A stretch of DNA of 64,000 nucleotides from DASUPK01 sp963800285 (GTDB lineage Bacteria; Actinomycetota; Thermoleophilia; Solirubrobacterales; 70-9), in assembly GCA_963800285.1 (NCBI GenBank), contig CAWDAL010000005.1:97434-161433 (forward strand), given 5' to 3'. How positions within the stretch are numbered: the stretch's first letter is position 1; each line of letters begins with the position of its first letter. A program made the position numbers and the translations under genes. Shown piece after piece: positions 56,026-63,910 of this stretch. The notes beneath the pieces are model-generated. The model was given only the letters and a program-made list of their open reading frames with translations, was not told the origin of the DNA and searched no databases.

Positions 56026-56107
56026 TCCGATCCAACCGTCTCGGTCAAATAGCGCCGCCTTCGTTCTCACATGCCGGATCTTTGAGACTCGATTGCTGCC
56101 CGGCGGC

Positions 56108-56473
56108 TTACTTCGGCTGCTTCACAACCCGCATGTAGGGCAGCGGCGTCTCCCAGCCGTCCGGGAAGAGCTCCTTCGCGTCGTCGTCCGAGACCGAGCC
56201 CGAGATGATCACGTCGTCGCCCTGCTGCCACTGGGCCGGGGTCGCGACCTTCTTGTTCGCCGTCAGCTGCAGCGAGTCGATCACTCGCAGCACCTCGTCG
56301 AAGTTGCGGCCGGTGGTCATCGGGTAGACCAGGATCAGCTTGATCTTCTTGTCCGGGCCGATCACGAAGACGTTGCGGAGCGTCTGGTTGTCGGCCGGGG
56401 TGCGGTCGGTCGGGTCGCCCTCGACGTCGTCGGAGAGCATCCCGTAGGCCTTGGCGATCTGGTGGCCGGAGTC
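56108..56473 (-). pseudogene. Truncated 1-Cys peroxiredoxin (Prx6/AhpC-TSA family), 5' part missing
   Basis: About 120 residues of the C-terminal half of a Prx6-type enzyme: QIAKAYGMLSDDVEGDP, RNVFVIGPDKKIKLILVYPM, TTGRNFDEVLRVIDSLQLT and the tail LPYMRVVKQPK. The part with the peroxidatic cysteine is absent and an in-frame TGA at 56476-56474 precedes the remaining frame, which abuts the VWA gene. So it is a 5'-truncated relic at the right edge of the restriction cluster. Confidence 0.8.
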
Positions 56474-56501
56474 TCAGCTGAAGACCTTCACCCGGCCGAC
56501 C

Positions 56502-57809
56502 CTACCCGCCGTCCTCCTGCGAACGCCGGCCCCTCTTCCGCATCTTGCGGTGCTGGTCGGCAGCTGCCTGCTTCGCGGTCCGGACCTCGTCCTCAACCAC
56601 TCGCAGTGAGAGCTCGTCCAGGAGCTTCTGCTCCTCGCTCAGCTCGGCCGCCATCTCGGGATCGGCGGACGGTATGAAGGCCTCGAGGTTGCGTGCCGCT
56701 GCGTTGTAGATGCGGGATGCTGCCTCGGAATCTCCAGCGCTCGCGGCCTCGGTGCCCTCGCGCTTGGCCTTCTGGGCCGTCTGGAAGGCGAGCTCGCTCC
56801 GGACCGTCGGGTTCGGCACCCGGCCAGCGGCCTGGTCTCCCGGCACGACGTTGACGTGCACCGGGACGGTGACGGTCTCGGTGGTGAGAGTCGCCGCGTC
56901 CACGTACTGGAGCTCCAGCTCGCAGATCTGGGTCAGGCCCAGCCCGCTCATCGCCGGCACGTCGAGTGCCAGCATCAGGCGACGCTCCTCGCCGGCATAG
57001 AAGTCGCCGAGCTCGACCATCACGGCGCCCTCCACCGCGGTGGCGGGCAGGTCGTTGACGAGATGAATCGCGGTGGCGTCGCTTCCCGGCCTGATCGTGA
57101 GGCTCGCGGCCTGGATCACCTGCTCGAGGAGGTCATCGACCTCGGTGGTCAGGGCGGCTCCGGCCTCGTCGGCCTGCTCGGCGAAGTGGGTGTTGCCGGC
57201 GCCGCCGCGGGCGATCGCTGCCATCAGCTGCTCGTCGTAGTCGAGGCCGATCCCGATCGTCGAGGTCGTCCCGCCGTGGTGATGGGCGCCCGACGCGATC
57301 TGCTCGAGGCCGGCGTGATCGGTCACGCCGACGTTGGCGTGGCCATCGGAGAGCAGAAGGAGGGTGAATCCACGGTCTCCGGCTACCCGGCGGGCCTCCT
57401 GAATCCCTCGGAGGTATCCGCCGGAGAGATTGGTCATCCCGCCGGGCCACACGGACCGGATCGCCTCGCGCGCCGCATGCTTGTCCGCAAGCGGGCCGGC
57501 GGGAATCGGGACCGCGACCTCGTCGTCGAAGGTGACCAGTCCGAAGTTGTCGGTCGGGTCCAGTCGGGCGATCAGCGACTCGAGGGCGTCCTTGGCCGCA
57601 TCGAGCCGTTCCCCCGACATCGAGCCGCTGCGGTCGAGGACGACCTGCAGCGTGCTCGGGGGCCTTTGAGCTCCTGAGTCTCGCCCCGGCGCCGTGAGCT
57701 CGAGCAGCACCGAGAGGTGGTCCTCGGACTCCACAGCGACCAGGTCCACGTCGAGAAGTGCGTTGATGTCCATGTGGGAGTAGTCGGGACTGCCTCGGAT
57801 TCCTGACAC
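56502..57809 (-). CDS. von Willebrand factor A domain protein
   Basis: 435 aa. VWA domain at residues about 50-230 with an intact MIDAS (LDRSGSMSG near residue 58, then WPGGMTNLSGG and LLLSDGHANVG). A beta-rich domain follows (AGEERRLMLALDVPA) and the C-terminal 90 residues are helical and highly charged (EEQKLLDELSLRVVEDEVRT). No signal peptide; predicted cytoplasmic. Probably metal-dependent protein-protein interaction; partner unknown. Confidence 0.85.
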   Translation of the reverse strand: MSGIRGSPDYSHMDINALLDVDLVAVESEDHLSVLLELTAPGRDSGAQRPPSTLQVVLDRSGSMSGERLDAAKDALESLIARLDPTDNFGLVTFDDEVAVPIPAGPLADKHAAREAIRSVWPGGMTNLSGGYLRGIQEARRVAGDRGFTLLLLSDGHANVGVTDHAGLEQIASGAHHHGGTTSTIGIGLDYDEQLMAAIARGGAGNTHFAEQADEAGAALTTEVDDLLEQVIQAASLTIRPGSDATAIHLVNDLPATAVEGAVMVELGDFYAGEERRLMLALDVPAMSGLGLTQICELELQYVDAATLTTETVTVPVHVNVVPGDQAAGRVPNPTVRSELAFQTAQKAKREGTEAASAGDSEAASRIYNAAARNLEAFIPSADPEMAAELSEEQKLLDELSLRVVEDEVRTAKQAAADQHRKMRKRGRRSQEDGG

Positions 57810-57857
57810 CGCAGCGCCCCCTTGTCAGATTCCGCCGATTTCGACGACTAGATAGGC

Positions 57858-58355
57858 ATGGGAATGCACCTCTACTTCGCCTATGGATCGAACCTGAACC
57901 ACGCCGGGATGGCGCGGCGCTGCCCGGATTCGGCTCCGGTGGGGCCGGCCTTGCTCAAGGGCTGGCAGCTCAGCTTTCAGGGCGTTGCCGACATCGAGCA
58001 GCAGGAAGGTGCCCATGCTCATGGGGCGCTCTGGAAGATCAGTCAGCGAGACCTCGAGCAGCTCGACCGATACGAGGGGTACCCGTCCCTCTACGGGCGC
58101 GAGCTGCTGCCGGTTCGGCTCGGCGACGACGAGCTGAGCGCGATCACCTACGTGATGCGCGACCGCGACGGTTACCTCGGGCTTCCCGCGCCTTCGTACC
58201 TCGAGACGATCCGCCAGGGCTACGAGGAGTGGGGGCTGCCGAAGCTCGCCCTGGAGCTGGCGGTCGCCCGCGTCCGGGAGCGACTCTCCGACATGGGCAT
58301 CCGCCGCTTCGAGCCGGATGGCCCGAAGCGCCTGCGGCCGGTCCAGGGCCCCTGA
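57858..58355 (+). CDS. Gamma-glutamylcyclotransferase-like protein
   Basis: 165 aa. Begins LYFAYGSNLNHAGMARRCP with the YGSN substrate-binding motif and has the catalytic Glu in LDRYEGYPSLY near residue 72, then YVMRDRDGYLGLPAPSYLET. The family forms 5-oxoproline from gamma-glutamyl amides or removes gamma-glutamylamine groups. Could connect with the gamma-glutamylated amine pathway in the left part of the window, but it is 45 kb away. Confidence 0.85.
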   Translation: MGMHLYFAYGSNLNHAGMARRCPDSAPVGPALLKGWQLSFQGVADIEQQEGAHAHGALWKISQRDLEQLDRYEGYPSLYGRELLPVRLGDDELSAITYVMRDRDGYLGLPAPSYLETIRQGYEEWGLPKLALELAVARVRERLSDMGIRRFEPDGPKRLRPVQGP

Positions 58356-58368
58356 CGGAGTTCACGTC

Positions 58369-58926
58369 TCACGCCTTCGTCCGTTGCCCGTGCCCGCGCC
58401 GGGCTCGCGGCCGCCAATGCCACTGGGGGAGGTCGCTGTTGCAGAGAGCGCAGAGAGTCGGGAAGCGCCCGGAGCTGCGCACGACGTTCCAGAAGTCGGG
58501 TCCCTCGTCCTCCCAGGTCATGCCGCAGGTCGGACAGACCACCTTGGCCGAACCCAGCGGCCGGCCGGACTCGAAGGTCACCAGCCGATCCGGCAGCCAG
58601 AGCCGGTCGTAGCCGACGGCCTTGGCCCAGCGGGTGAGCAGGCGGTCGGCGCGGCGCCGATCCGCGAGCGCGAGGTACTCGACGATCAGCTCGGCCGCCT
58701 CGTCGCCGTTCAGCCACATGTCGGCGATCGTCACTCCGGCGGCGGCCCGCTCGCGGACCATCCGGTGGGTCGGGCCACCGCCGTTCAGCAGGTAGGGGGC
58801 CCAGTTCGTGACGAGCAGCTCGCCGTCGTGGATGGTCGCCCGGAAGTCGGGCGGGCCGAGGTGGTCGGGCTCCTCCTCCTCGTCGAAGCCGAAGATGCCG
58901 TCAAGGTCCATGTCGTCGAAGTCCAA
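58369..58926 (-). CDS. Hypothetical protein with C-terminal zinc-ribbon-like CxxC pairs
   Basis: 185 aa. The acidic start (MDFDDMDLDGIFGFDEEEEP) is followed by a helical domain (NGDEAAELIVEYLALADRRR) and, near residues 128-167, two CxxC knuckles in CPTCGMTW and CALCNSDLPQW, then a basic tail. TTG start at 58926 after a GAGAGGAGAG stretch; ATG 58911 is an alternative. No known family recognised; may bind nucleic acid via the zinc knuckle and basic tail. Confidence 0.55.
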   Translation of the reverse strand: MDFDDMDLDGIFGFDEEEEPDHLGPPDFRATIHDGELLVTNWAPYLLNGGGPTHRMVRERAAAGVTIADMWLNGDEAAELIVEYLALADRRRADRLLTRWAKAVGYDRLWLPDRLVTFESGRPLGSAKVVCPTCGMTWEDEGPDFWNVVRSSGRFPTLCALCNSDLPQWHWRPRARRGHGQRTKA

Positions 58927-59023
58927 AGCTCTCCTCTCTCGCCCTCGTCTCTCCTCAGTTCAGTCGCATCGTGGACCCACTCCTGACAGAGAACGAGGTA
59001 TCGACAACGCCCGCCGGTGCGGC

Positions 59024-59029
59024 TAGCTT
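59024..59029 (+). promoter_or_regulatory. TAGCTT -10-like hexamer, leaderless start
   Basis: TAGCTT ends 8 nt before ATG 59038 of the exported nuclease gene. Confidence 0.4.
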
Positions 59030-59037
59030 CGGTGCCG

Positions 59038-59772
59038 ATGAGACGGGCATTGATCGGGATCGCGGCCGCGGCTGTGCTCTTGGCGACGGCTGTTGCGGGC
59101 GGAGGTGGGACGGCCGCAAGCTCTGCGAGCGCTGACAAGGACTGCTCCGACTTCGCGAACCAGGCGCAAGCGCAGAGCTACTTCACTTCTCACGGCGGGA
59201 GCGCGTCGAACGACTTCGACAACCTCGACGCCGACCACGACGGCGTCGCCTGCGAGTCGCTGCCCTGTCCCTGCTCGGGCTCCGCCGGATCAGGAGGCGG
59301 CGGGGGTGGGGGAGGCCAGACCGCGCCAAAGGCGAAGCGGGTCTCAGCCCGGGTCGTTGCCGCGGTGGACGGGGACACTCTCAAGGTGGATCTGAAGAAC
59401 GGCGAGGAGTGGGACGTCCGCCTGATCGGCATCGACACGCCCGAGACCGTCCGGCCGAACACTCCGGTGCAGTGCGGCGGCCCGCAGGCCTCGACGAGCA
59501 TGCACGGGCTCGCCGATGGCCGGCGCGTGACGCTGGTCAGCGATCCGACCCAGGACCGGGTCGACCGGTACGGGCGCCTACTGGACTACGTGTTCCGCGG
59601 GCACGAGAACCTGGGCAAGGTTCAGCTGCGCAGGGGCTGGGCGGAGGTCTACGTCTACCAGCACAATCCGTTCGAGAAGGTGCATCCGTTCAAGCATGCG
59701 GAGCATCGGGCCGAGAACGCGGACCGAGGCGTCTGGAAGGACTGCGGGGGGGACTTCCATACCCCGCAGTAG
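59038..59772 (+). CDS. Exported thermonuclease (SNase-like) with Excalibur calcium-binding domain
   Basis: 244 aa with signal peptide (residues 1-32). Excalibur motif near residues 35-75 (CSDFANQAQAQSYF and DADHDGVACE), a Gly-rich linker, then an SNase domain from about residue 100: VVAAVDGDTLKVDL, VRLIGIDTPETVRP (catalytic Arg and Asp), VDRYGRLLDYVF (second Arg) and AEVYVYQHNPF. Secreted calcium-dependent DNA/RNA nuclease. Codon use matches the chromosome, so it is probably not part of the defence cluster. Confidence 0.9.
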   Translation: MRRALIGIAAAAVLLATAVAGGGGTAASSASADKDCSDFANQAQAQSYFTSHGGSASNDFDNLDADHDGVACESLPCPCSGSAGSGGGGGGGGQTAPKAKRVSARVVAAVDGDTLKVDLKNGEEWDVRLIGIDTPETVRPNTPVQCGGPQASTSMHGLADGRRVTLVSDPTQDRVDRYGRLLDYVFRGHENLGKVQLRRGWAEVYVYQHNPFEKVHPFKHAEHRAENADRGVWKDCGGDFHTPQ

Positions 59773-59951
59773 GAGCCTGTGGGAGCAGTCGTTACCCGGC
59801 TCGACCTCCTCCTCTTGAGGTAATTCAGCGCCCGCTTTGCATGGAGGCAACGCTCTGCGACCTGGCGCTCGCTTGTCGCGCAAAGCGGCAGCGCCCCGGT
59901 GTTCGGTCTCGAGGCCAGCTTCGTTATGAGCTCGTCGATGCTCGACGTTCA

Positions 59952-60410
59952 TTAGTCGGTGGCGTGCGTTACGGGCTCGCCTTTGAAGGCTTGATCGACA
60001 AGCTTGTCGGCGTCTCTGTTCATCTCGCGGGGAACCCAGGAAAGTTGCCATCTCTTGAAGGGCTCGAGGGCTTCCTTGGCTTCTTCGTAGAGCTCGATGG
60101 CTCGCTCGTTCTTGTTCCATCTATCCGTTACCTGGTTGACGACGTTCGCAGAGTCGCTGAACGCCGCGATATAGGGGAGTCGTTTCTCGGCGGCGAGCTT
60201 GAGACCGCGAATCAAGGCGCGGTACTCGGCTTCGTGTGGACTGCCGACCGGTCCCACTTTCTCGGCCACTCTGGCCAACACCTCGCCACAATCGGGTTCC
60301 TGGAGAATGACCCCGATGGCGCCCTCCGCCTGGCCTTGTTCGTTGGCTCTCTTTCCCCCGTCGATGAACAGCAGGTAGTAGCCCTTCTTGAGGTCATCAA
60401 TCACGAGCAA
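59952..60410 (-). CDS. RNase HI-like protein
   Basis: 152 aa. RNase H fold with the acidic residues in LLFIDGGKRANEQGQ, HEAEYRALIRGLKLA, AFSDSANVVNQV and REMNRDADKLVDQ (D-E-D-D). Short, without an N-terminal hybrid-binding domain. TTG 60410 or GTG 60404 start; the upstream small ORF overlaps it. Lower-GC codon use than the SNase gene next door. May process RNA-DNA hybrids; stands at the right-hand accessory block. Confidence 0.8.
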   Translation of the reverse strand: MLVIDDLKKGYYLLFIDGGKRANEQGQAEGAIGVILQEPDCGEVLARVAEKVGPVGSPHEAEYRALIRGLKLAAEKRLPYIAAFSDSANVVNQVTDRWNKNERAIELYEEAKEALEPFKRWQLSWVPREMNRDADKLVDQAFKGEPVTHATD

Positions 60411-60600
60411 CCCCTGACGTGGGCATCACTAGCCCTCCTTTCTCTCGCCACTTCTCTTTCACTTCGCGCGCGGCGCTCTCGTTGCCGAAGGTGTGTATCA
60501 GCCAGTCAAGGCCAGTCTCCACCGCGGCCGGACGATCTTCCCATATGACGTCATGAGTGCCGCTGCTTGTCGCGCAATGCAGTCGCCAAGGGTCGGACAG
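60397..60600 (-). CDS. Possible small or truncated ORF between mcrC and the RNase H-like gene
   Basis: A 67-codon frame from CTG 60600 to TGA 60397 reads DPWRLHCATSSGTHDVIWED, then WLIHTFGNESAAREVKEKWR, which looks protein-like and overlaps the RNase H start by 14 bp. It lacks an ATG/GTG/TTG start and begins right after a stop, so it may be a 3' remnant of a gene whose beginning was lost or frameshifted. Confidence 0.3.
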   Translation of the reverse strand: MSDPWRLHCATSSGTHDVIWEDRPAAVETGLDWLIHTFGNESAAREVKEKWREKGGLVMPTSGVARD

Positions 60601-60684
60601 GCATCAAGCTGCGGCATTTGTTTCCGGCGCGCCGACCACCAGGTTTCCCGGATCCCAAATCCCCGCTGCTCGCCGGTGACGGAC

Positions 60685-61931
60685 TCAGGCAACCGCGACG
60701 GCAGGCCTTCCAACTGCCGCGACTTCGGCAGCGAGTCGGTCGACTGAAGCGAGCAAGTCGGTCGGCTCGGACTCGACGTCGACAGTTCGCACCTCGATCG
60801 TCGTCCGGTCATCGCGCAGGTGGTAGGTGCGGTCGGTCTCGTTCTCATCGCGGGCGTAGACCAGATAACCCTCGGGCAAGTCAAAGGCAGTGCAGTAGGC
60901 AAGCATCTGGTAGGCGTCGGCATTTGGGAAGCGCTCGTCGGTCAGGCGCTTGTACTTGGCGTCGAGAACCGCTCGACAAGTACCGGCCCGCCACCAGCTG
61001 ATGTCCGGCTTCAGGCGCAGTCGCTTCTTGTGGCCCCCGCAATCGCGATCGAGGAACTCGCGACGGTACTGAAGCTGAACCTGGCCGCCATAAGGGCGGA
61101 GGGCGCGGATCAGAGCGGTGGAGAGGAAATCCTCGAAGACTTGGTTCATGTCGAAGACGAAACCGATCGAGCGGACACCGCCCCGTCGGCTATTGATTGA
61201 CGCTCGCTTGAGAATCAGTGCTGCCAAGGCGAGGGGGGCCTCATAGCGAGCATTAAGCCGCGTTTTGACTGGCACGTCACCCCGGAAGGGCAGATGCAGG
61301 AGGCTGACATCGATCAGCGTGGCTCGGATCTTGCGCAGGCGCTTGCGGGCCGCTGCCGGAATCGTCGGAAAGCGGAGCAGAAAGTCGGCCGCGGTCCGCA
61401 GGAGCCGATTTTCAAGAATGTTGAGCTGATAATCGTCGTAGCTGATCTGCAGGGGCAGGGGTATCCCGGCGAGTGGCCATTTGCTCGGCAACGCGCAGCC
61501 TGCCGCGGAGTGTCGGTGACTGCTCATTGATGTTGACGTAGCCGCGCAGAGGTGCCGGCTCAAGAGCTCGAAGAGCGTGCTCCGCAAAGCCGCTCGCAAT
61601 GGCAGAGAAGAAGTCGCGTTCATCCTCGAACTGGGCGTGACGCCGGCCGCCAACCGTCGGGATCGTCGCATAGCCAAGAAGGAACATCAGCTTCGGCACA
61701 GCTAGGCGCGGGACGACCCGCAGTTCCCAGTCGGTGTCGCGCAGAACGCCGATCCGAGAGTCGGTTTTCAGGCGCCAGGAAGCCGGGTCGGTCTTCGACT
61801 TCAATCGAGCCCAGGCCCGATGCGTCAATTGCTCGGGCCACCTCCGGGGTGAGCTCATGCACTGTCGATGACCAGGCCTCAACCTCCAGCGTCGTCGACC
61901 GTGGCTGGCTCCGCATCGCTAGAAGTTTCAT
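60685..61931 (-). pseudogene. mcrC: McrC-like nuclease subunit, split over three frames
   Basis: Conserved McrC sequence runs through three reading frames: start 61931-61790 (TLEVEAWSSTVHELTPEVAR), then 61790-61470 (ELRVVPRLAVPKLMFLLGYA, GFAEHALRALEPAPLRGYVN) and then 61470-60685 (YDDYQLNILENRLL, FVFDMNQVFEDFL, and PD-(D/E)xK site in RLKPDISWW with AVLDAKYK). The two switches are at about 61785 (a CCC/GGG run) and 61465-61472. All conserved parts are present, so either recent mutation or sequencing indels split one ORF of about 410 aa. Confidence 0.8.
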
Positions 61932-62192
61932 CGGCCTCGTCGCGACCTGGCGCGCAAGCGCCTTGGGACCGAATTCGCCATCGATATCGCGGCCACTCCC
62001 GTGGTAGTGCTCGACGAGCAGCGGGCGGATCGAGTACTCCCAGATCGCGTCAAGTCGGGAGCGGTGCCTTCTTCGTCATGAAGTACGACGGTCCGACGCC
62101 AAACTCATCGTCGGCGTCCTCACCGATGTTCTTGTTCAGGGCGTCAAGCAAGACAGCCGGCTCCGGCTCGAGGTCGTGATGCTCGAGCCATT
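61932..62192 (-). pseudogene. Out-of-frame C-terminal tail of the McrB-like gene
   Basis: After the frame break at about 62193 the McrB tail continues in a second frame (QWLEHHDLEPEPAVLLDALN, GVGPSYFMTKKAPLP) and then, after about 62057, a third (DAIWEYSIRPLLVEHYHGSG). This is the normal McrB C-terminus (WL..H, LN..I, GPSY.M, IW.Y.I.PLL). It runs into the start of mcrC. Confidence 0.75.
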
Positions 62193-63710
62193 GGGGAAGA
62201 CATCCCGGATCGTGGCTTCCGTCGGTAGGAACGGGACGAAATAGAAGCGTCGCCGCAGTGCGCTGTCGACCAGCGCGATCGAGCGATCGGCGGTGTTCAT
62301 CGTCCCGATCAGGAAGAGGTTCTCGGGCAAGGCGAACTTCTCGTCACGCGAGTACTGCAGCTCGATCGGCTTATTGCGGTACTCGAGTAGGAAGTAGAGC
62401 TCGCCGAAGACCTTGGCGACGTTGCCGCGGTTGATCTCGTCAACGATCAGGATGTGCGTCTTGTCCGGGTGCGTCATGCGCGCTTTGGCGACGAGTCGCG
62501 CAGGACGCCGGGCATAAGCTCGAAATCCATCTCCTGACCCTCGGCATCGATCGGGCCGGTAGCCCTCGAAGAAGTCCTCGTAGGTGTAGGAGGGGTGGAA
62601 CTGGACCAGCCGAACCTCGCCGCCACCGTCAGATAGATGCTCGCCAAGCGCTTGGGCGATGTAGGTCTTGCCGGTTCCTGGCGGCCCGTAGAAGATCACC
62701 TGCTGCTTCTCGCCCAGTAGCTCGACGATGTTCTGCAGCCAATCCTCGGGGAAGAAGAGACTTCGAGCCAACTCGGCGGTAACCGCCGGCAGAGGCGGTT
62801 GCCCCGGAACATCGACCGTTTTTGTCGTCGGTTTCTGTTTCACCGGGGGACCGTTGTGATCGCGCAGGTACAGAAAACCTTGGGCGTCGATCAGGTCTTG
62901 TACAGGAGCCCCCTGTCGCTCAAGCGCACCGCTGACCTGAACGACGAAGCTCACAACCTGCGCGTAGCGCTCACCTAAGGGCTCTCCGGGCCATTCGCCG
63001 ACGAATTCCTCGTACGCTGGCTTGATCTTGTTTGAGAGGTAGGGGCTGAACCGGTGCGGGTCGACCGCCATGAGCACCGCGGCGACGAACGCGAGGGTTG
63101 GTTTTCTGACCGAGTGGTTTGGATTCCAGCTCTGCAGCCGGGCTGCTCTCTCCTCAATCTCGGCGAACGCGGGACGGAACTGATCCACGCGCTCGGAGAT
63201 GGCTGCATCTGACGTCACCAGATCGGCAAATATCTGTCCGATCTCCTCCCCGAGCCCATCCCGGATCGCGCCGGGGATCCAGCTGAAGTTGTTGACCCCA
63301 AAGCCGCCCCCGCACAAGTTGATGAAACCGGCCTTGACGTCCTTCATCTCCCCAACCTCCTCGTCGATGAACCTGCGCTTGTCCTCGGCGAGGTCGAGTC
63401 GGTCAAGGTCAAGCTTGCCGTCGAAGAAGGCGCCGAGCAAGTCCGGGAACTCGGGCGCTGTGAGGCGCTCTGTCGAGAGCAGCGAGCCCAGCACGTAATG
63501 GACGGCGACTTTGTAGTTGCGTTCCTCCTTCTTGTACTTCTGAGTGGGAAGGACCGCGGCGAATGCGTCGACCTCCGCCTGGGGGAGCACAAGTTCGCCG
63601 TCTGCCGGGGTCGCTTCGGCGGGGGGCCGCGCGTTCGTCACGTCGAATCCGAGTTCTTCCAGCTTCGCCTTGACGCTTGCCTCGCCGCCGGAGAACTCGC
63701 CGCTCGTCAT
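62136..63710 (-). CDS. mcrB: McrB-like AAA+ GTPase of a type IV restriction system (frameshifted)
   Basis: 524-aa frame. N-terminal 320 residues are target-recognition type; AAA+ core: Walker A FYGPPGTGKTYIAQALGEHL near residue 340, Walker B ILIVDEINRGNVAKVFGELY, and the McrB signature LIGTMNTADRSIALVDSALR. Between residues about 385 and 415 the frame is scrambled: a neighbouring frame reads the expected IDAEGQEMDFELMPGVLRD, implying an extra base near 62553 and a missing base near 62495. The 3' end also shifts frame near 62193. McrBC cuts modified DNA after GTP-driven translocation. Confidence 0.85.
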   Translation of the reverse strand: MTSGEFSGGEASVKAKLEELGFDVTNARPPAEATPADGELVLPQAEVDAFAAVLPTQKYKKEERNYKVAVHYVLGSLLSTERLTAPEFPDLLGAFFDGKLDLDRLDLAEDKRRFIDEEVGEMKDVKAGFINLCGGGFGVNNFSWIPGAIRDGLGEEIGQIFADLVTSDAAISERVDQFRPAFAEIEERAARLQSWNPNHSVRKPTLAFVAAVLMAVDPHRFSPYLSNKIKPAYEEFVGEWPGEPLGERYAQVVSFVVQVSGALERQGAPVQDLIDAQGFLYLRDHNGPPVKQKPTTKTVDVPGQPPLPAVTAELARSLFFPEDWLQNIVELLGEKQQVIFYGPPGTGKTYIAQALGEHLSDGGGEVRLVQFHPSYTYEDFFEGYRPDRCRGSGDGFRAYARRPARLVAKARMTHPDKTHILIVDEINRGNVAKVFGELYFLLEYRNKPIELQYSRDEKFALPENLFLIGTMNTADRSIALVDSALRRRFYFVPFLPTEATIRDVFPNGSSITTSSRSRLSCLTP

Positions 63711-63910
63711 TGGTCCCCGGTCCGAATTCTCGAGCCCACCGCCGCGCCTACGATCGCCTTCGAGTCGTAGAGCTTGGCGTCTCGCCGAAGGAAATAGGAA
63801 CGCGCGGGGCCAAATCCGTATTTCTCCAGGAAGTCCTTTCGCCCGATCCGATCGAACTCGTCGAGCGCAGTCAACACCGCCTCCCGCGAAGTCAACTCTG
63901 AGATCGCCAC
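63707..63910 (-). CDS. ScoMcrA-like N-terminal head domain, probably the start of the McrB-like gene
   Basis: 67 aa: REAVLTALDEFDRIGRKDFL, EKYGFGPARSYFL and LYDSKAIVGAAVGSRIRTG, the head seen at the N-terminus of ScoMcrA-type and other modification-dependent enzymes. It continues in the next frame as TSGEFSGGEASVKAKLEELG; the break is at a GGGG run (63715-63718). With one more G the two ORFs join into one gene of about 590 codons. GTG start 63910 with GATAAT 6 nt upstream. Confidence 0.7.
   Translation of the reverse strand: MAISELTSREAVLTALDEFDRIGRKDFLEKYGFGPARSYFLRRDAKLYDSKAIVGAAVGSRIRTGDQ

Larger units (their letters stand above)
49436..63910. other. Accessory, defence-rich region
   Basis: Contains nuclease-like protein, Fic, AIPR, GIY-YIG nuclease, C5 methyltransferase, Vsr (49.6-56.0 kb), a truncated peroxiredoxin, four chromosomal-looking genes (56.5-59.8 kb), then RNase H-like and McrBC (59.9-63.9 kb). 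The outer blocks have visibly lower G+C and A/T-rich codons compared with the genes left of 49 kb. No integrase, transposase or direct-repeat boundary seen. The stretches 49436-49609 and 59773-59951 hold no ORF or signal I can identify. Confidence 0.7.
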
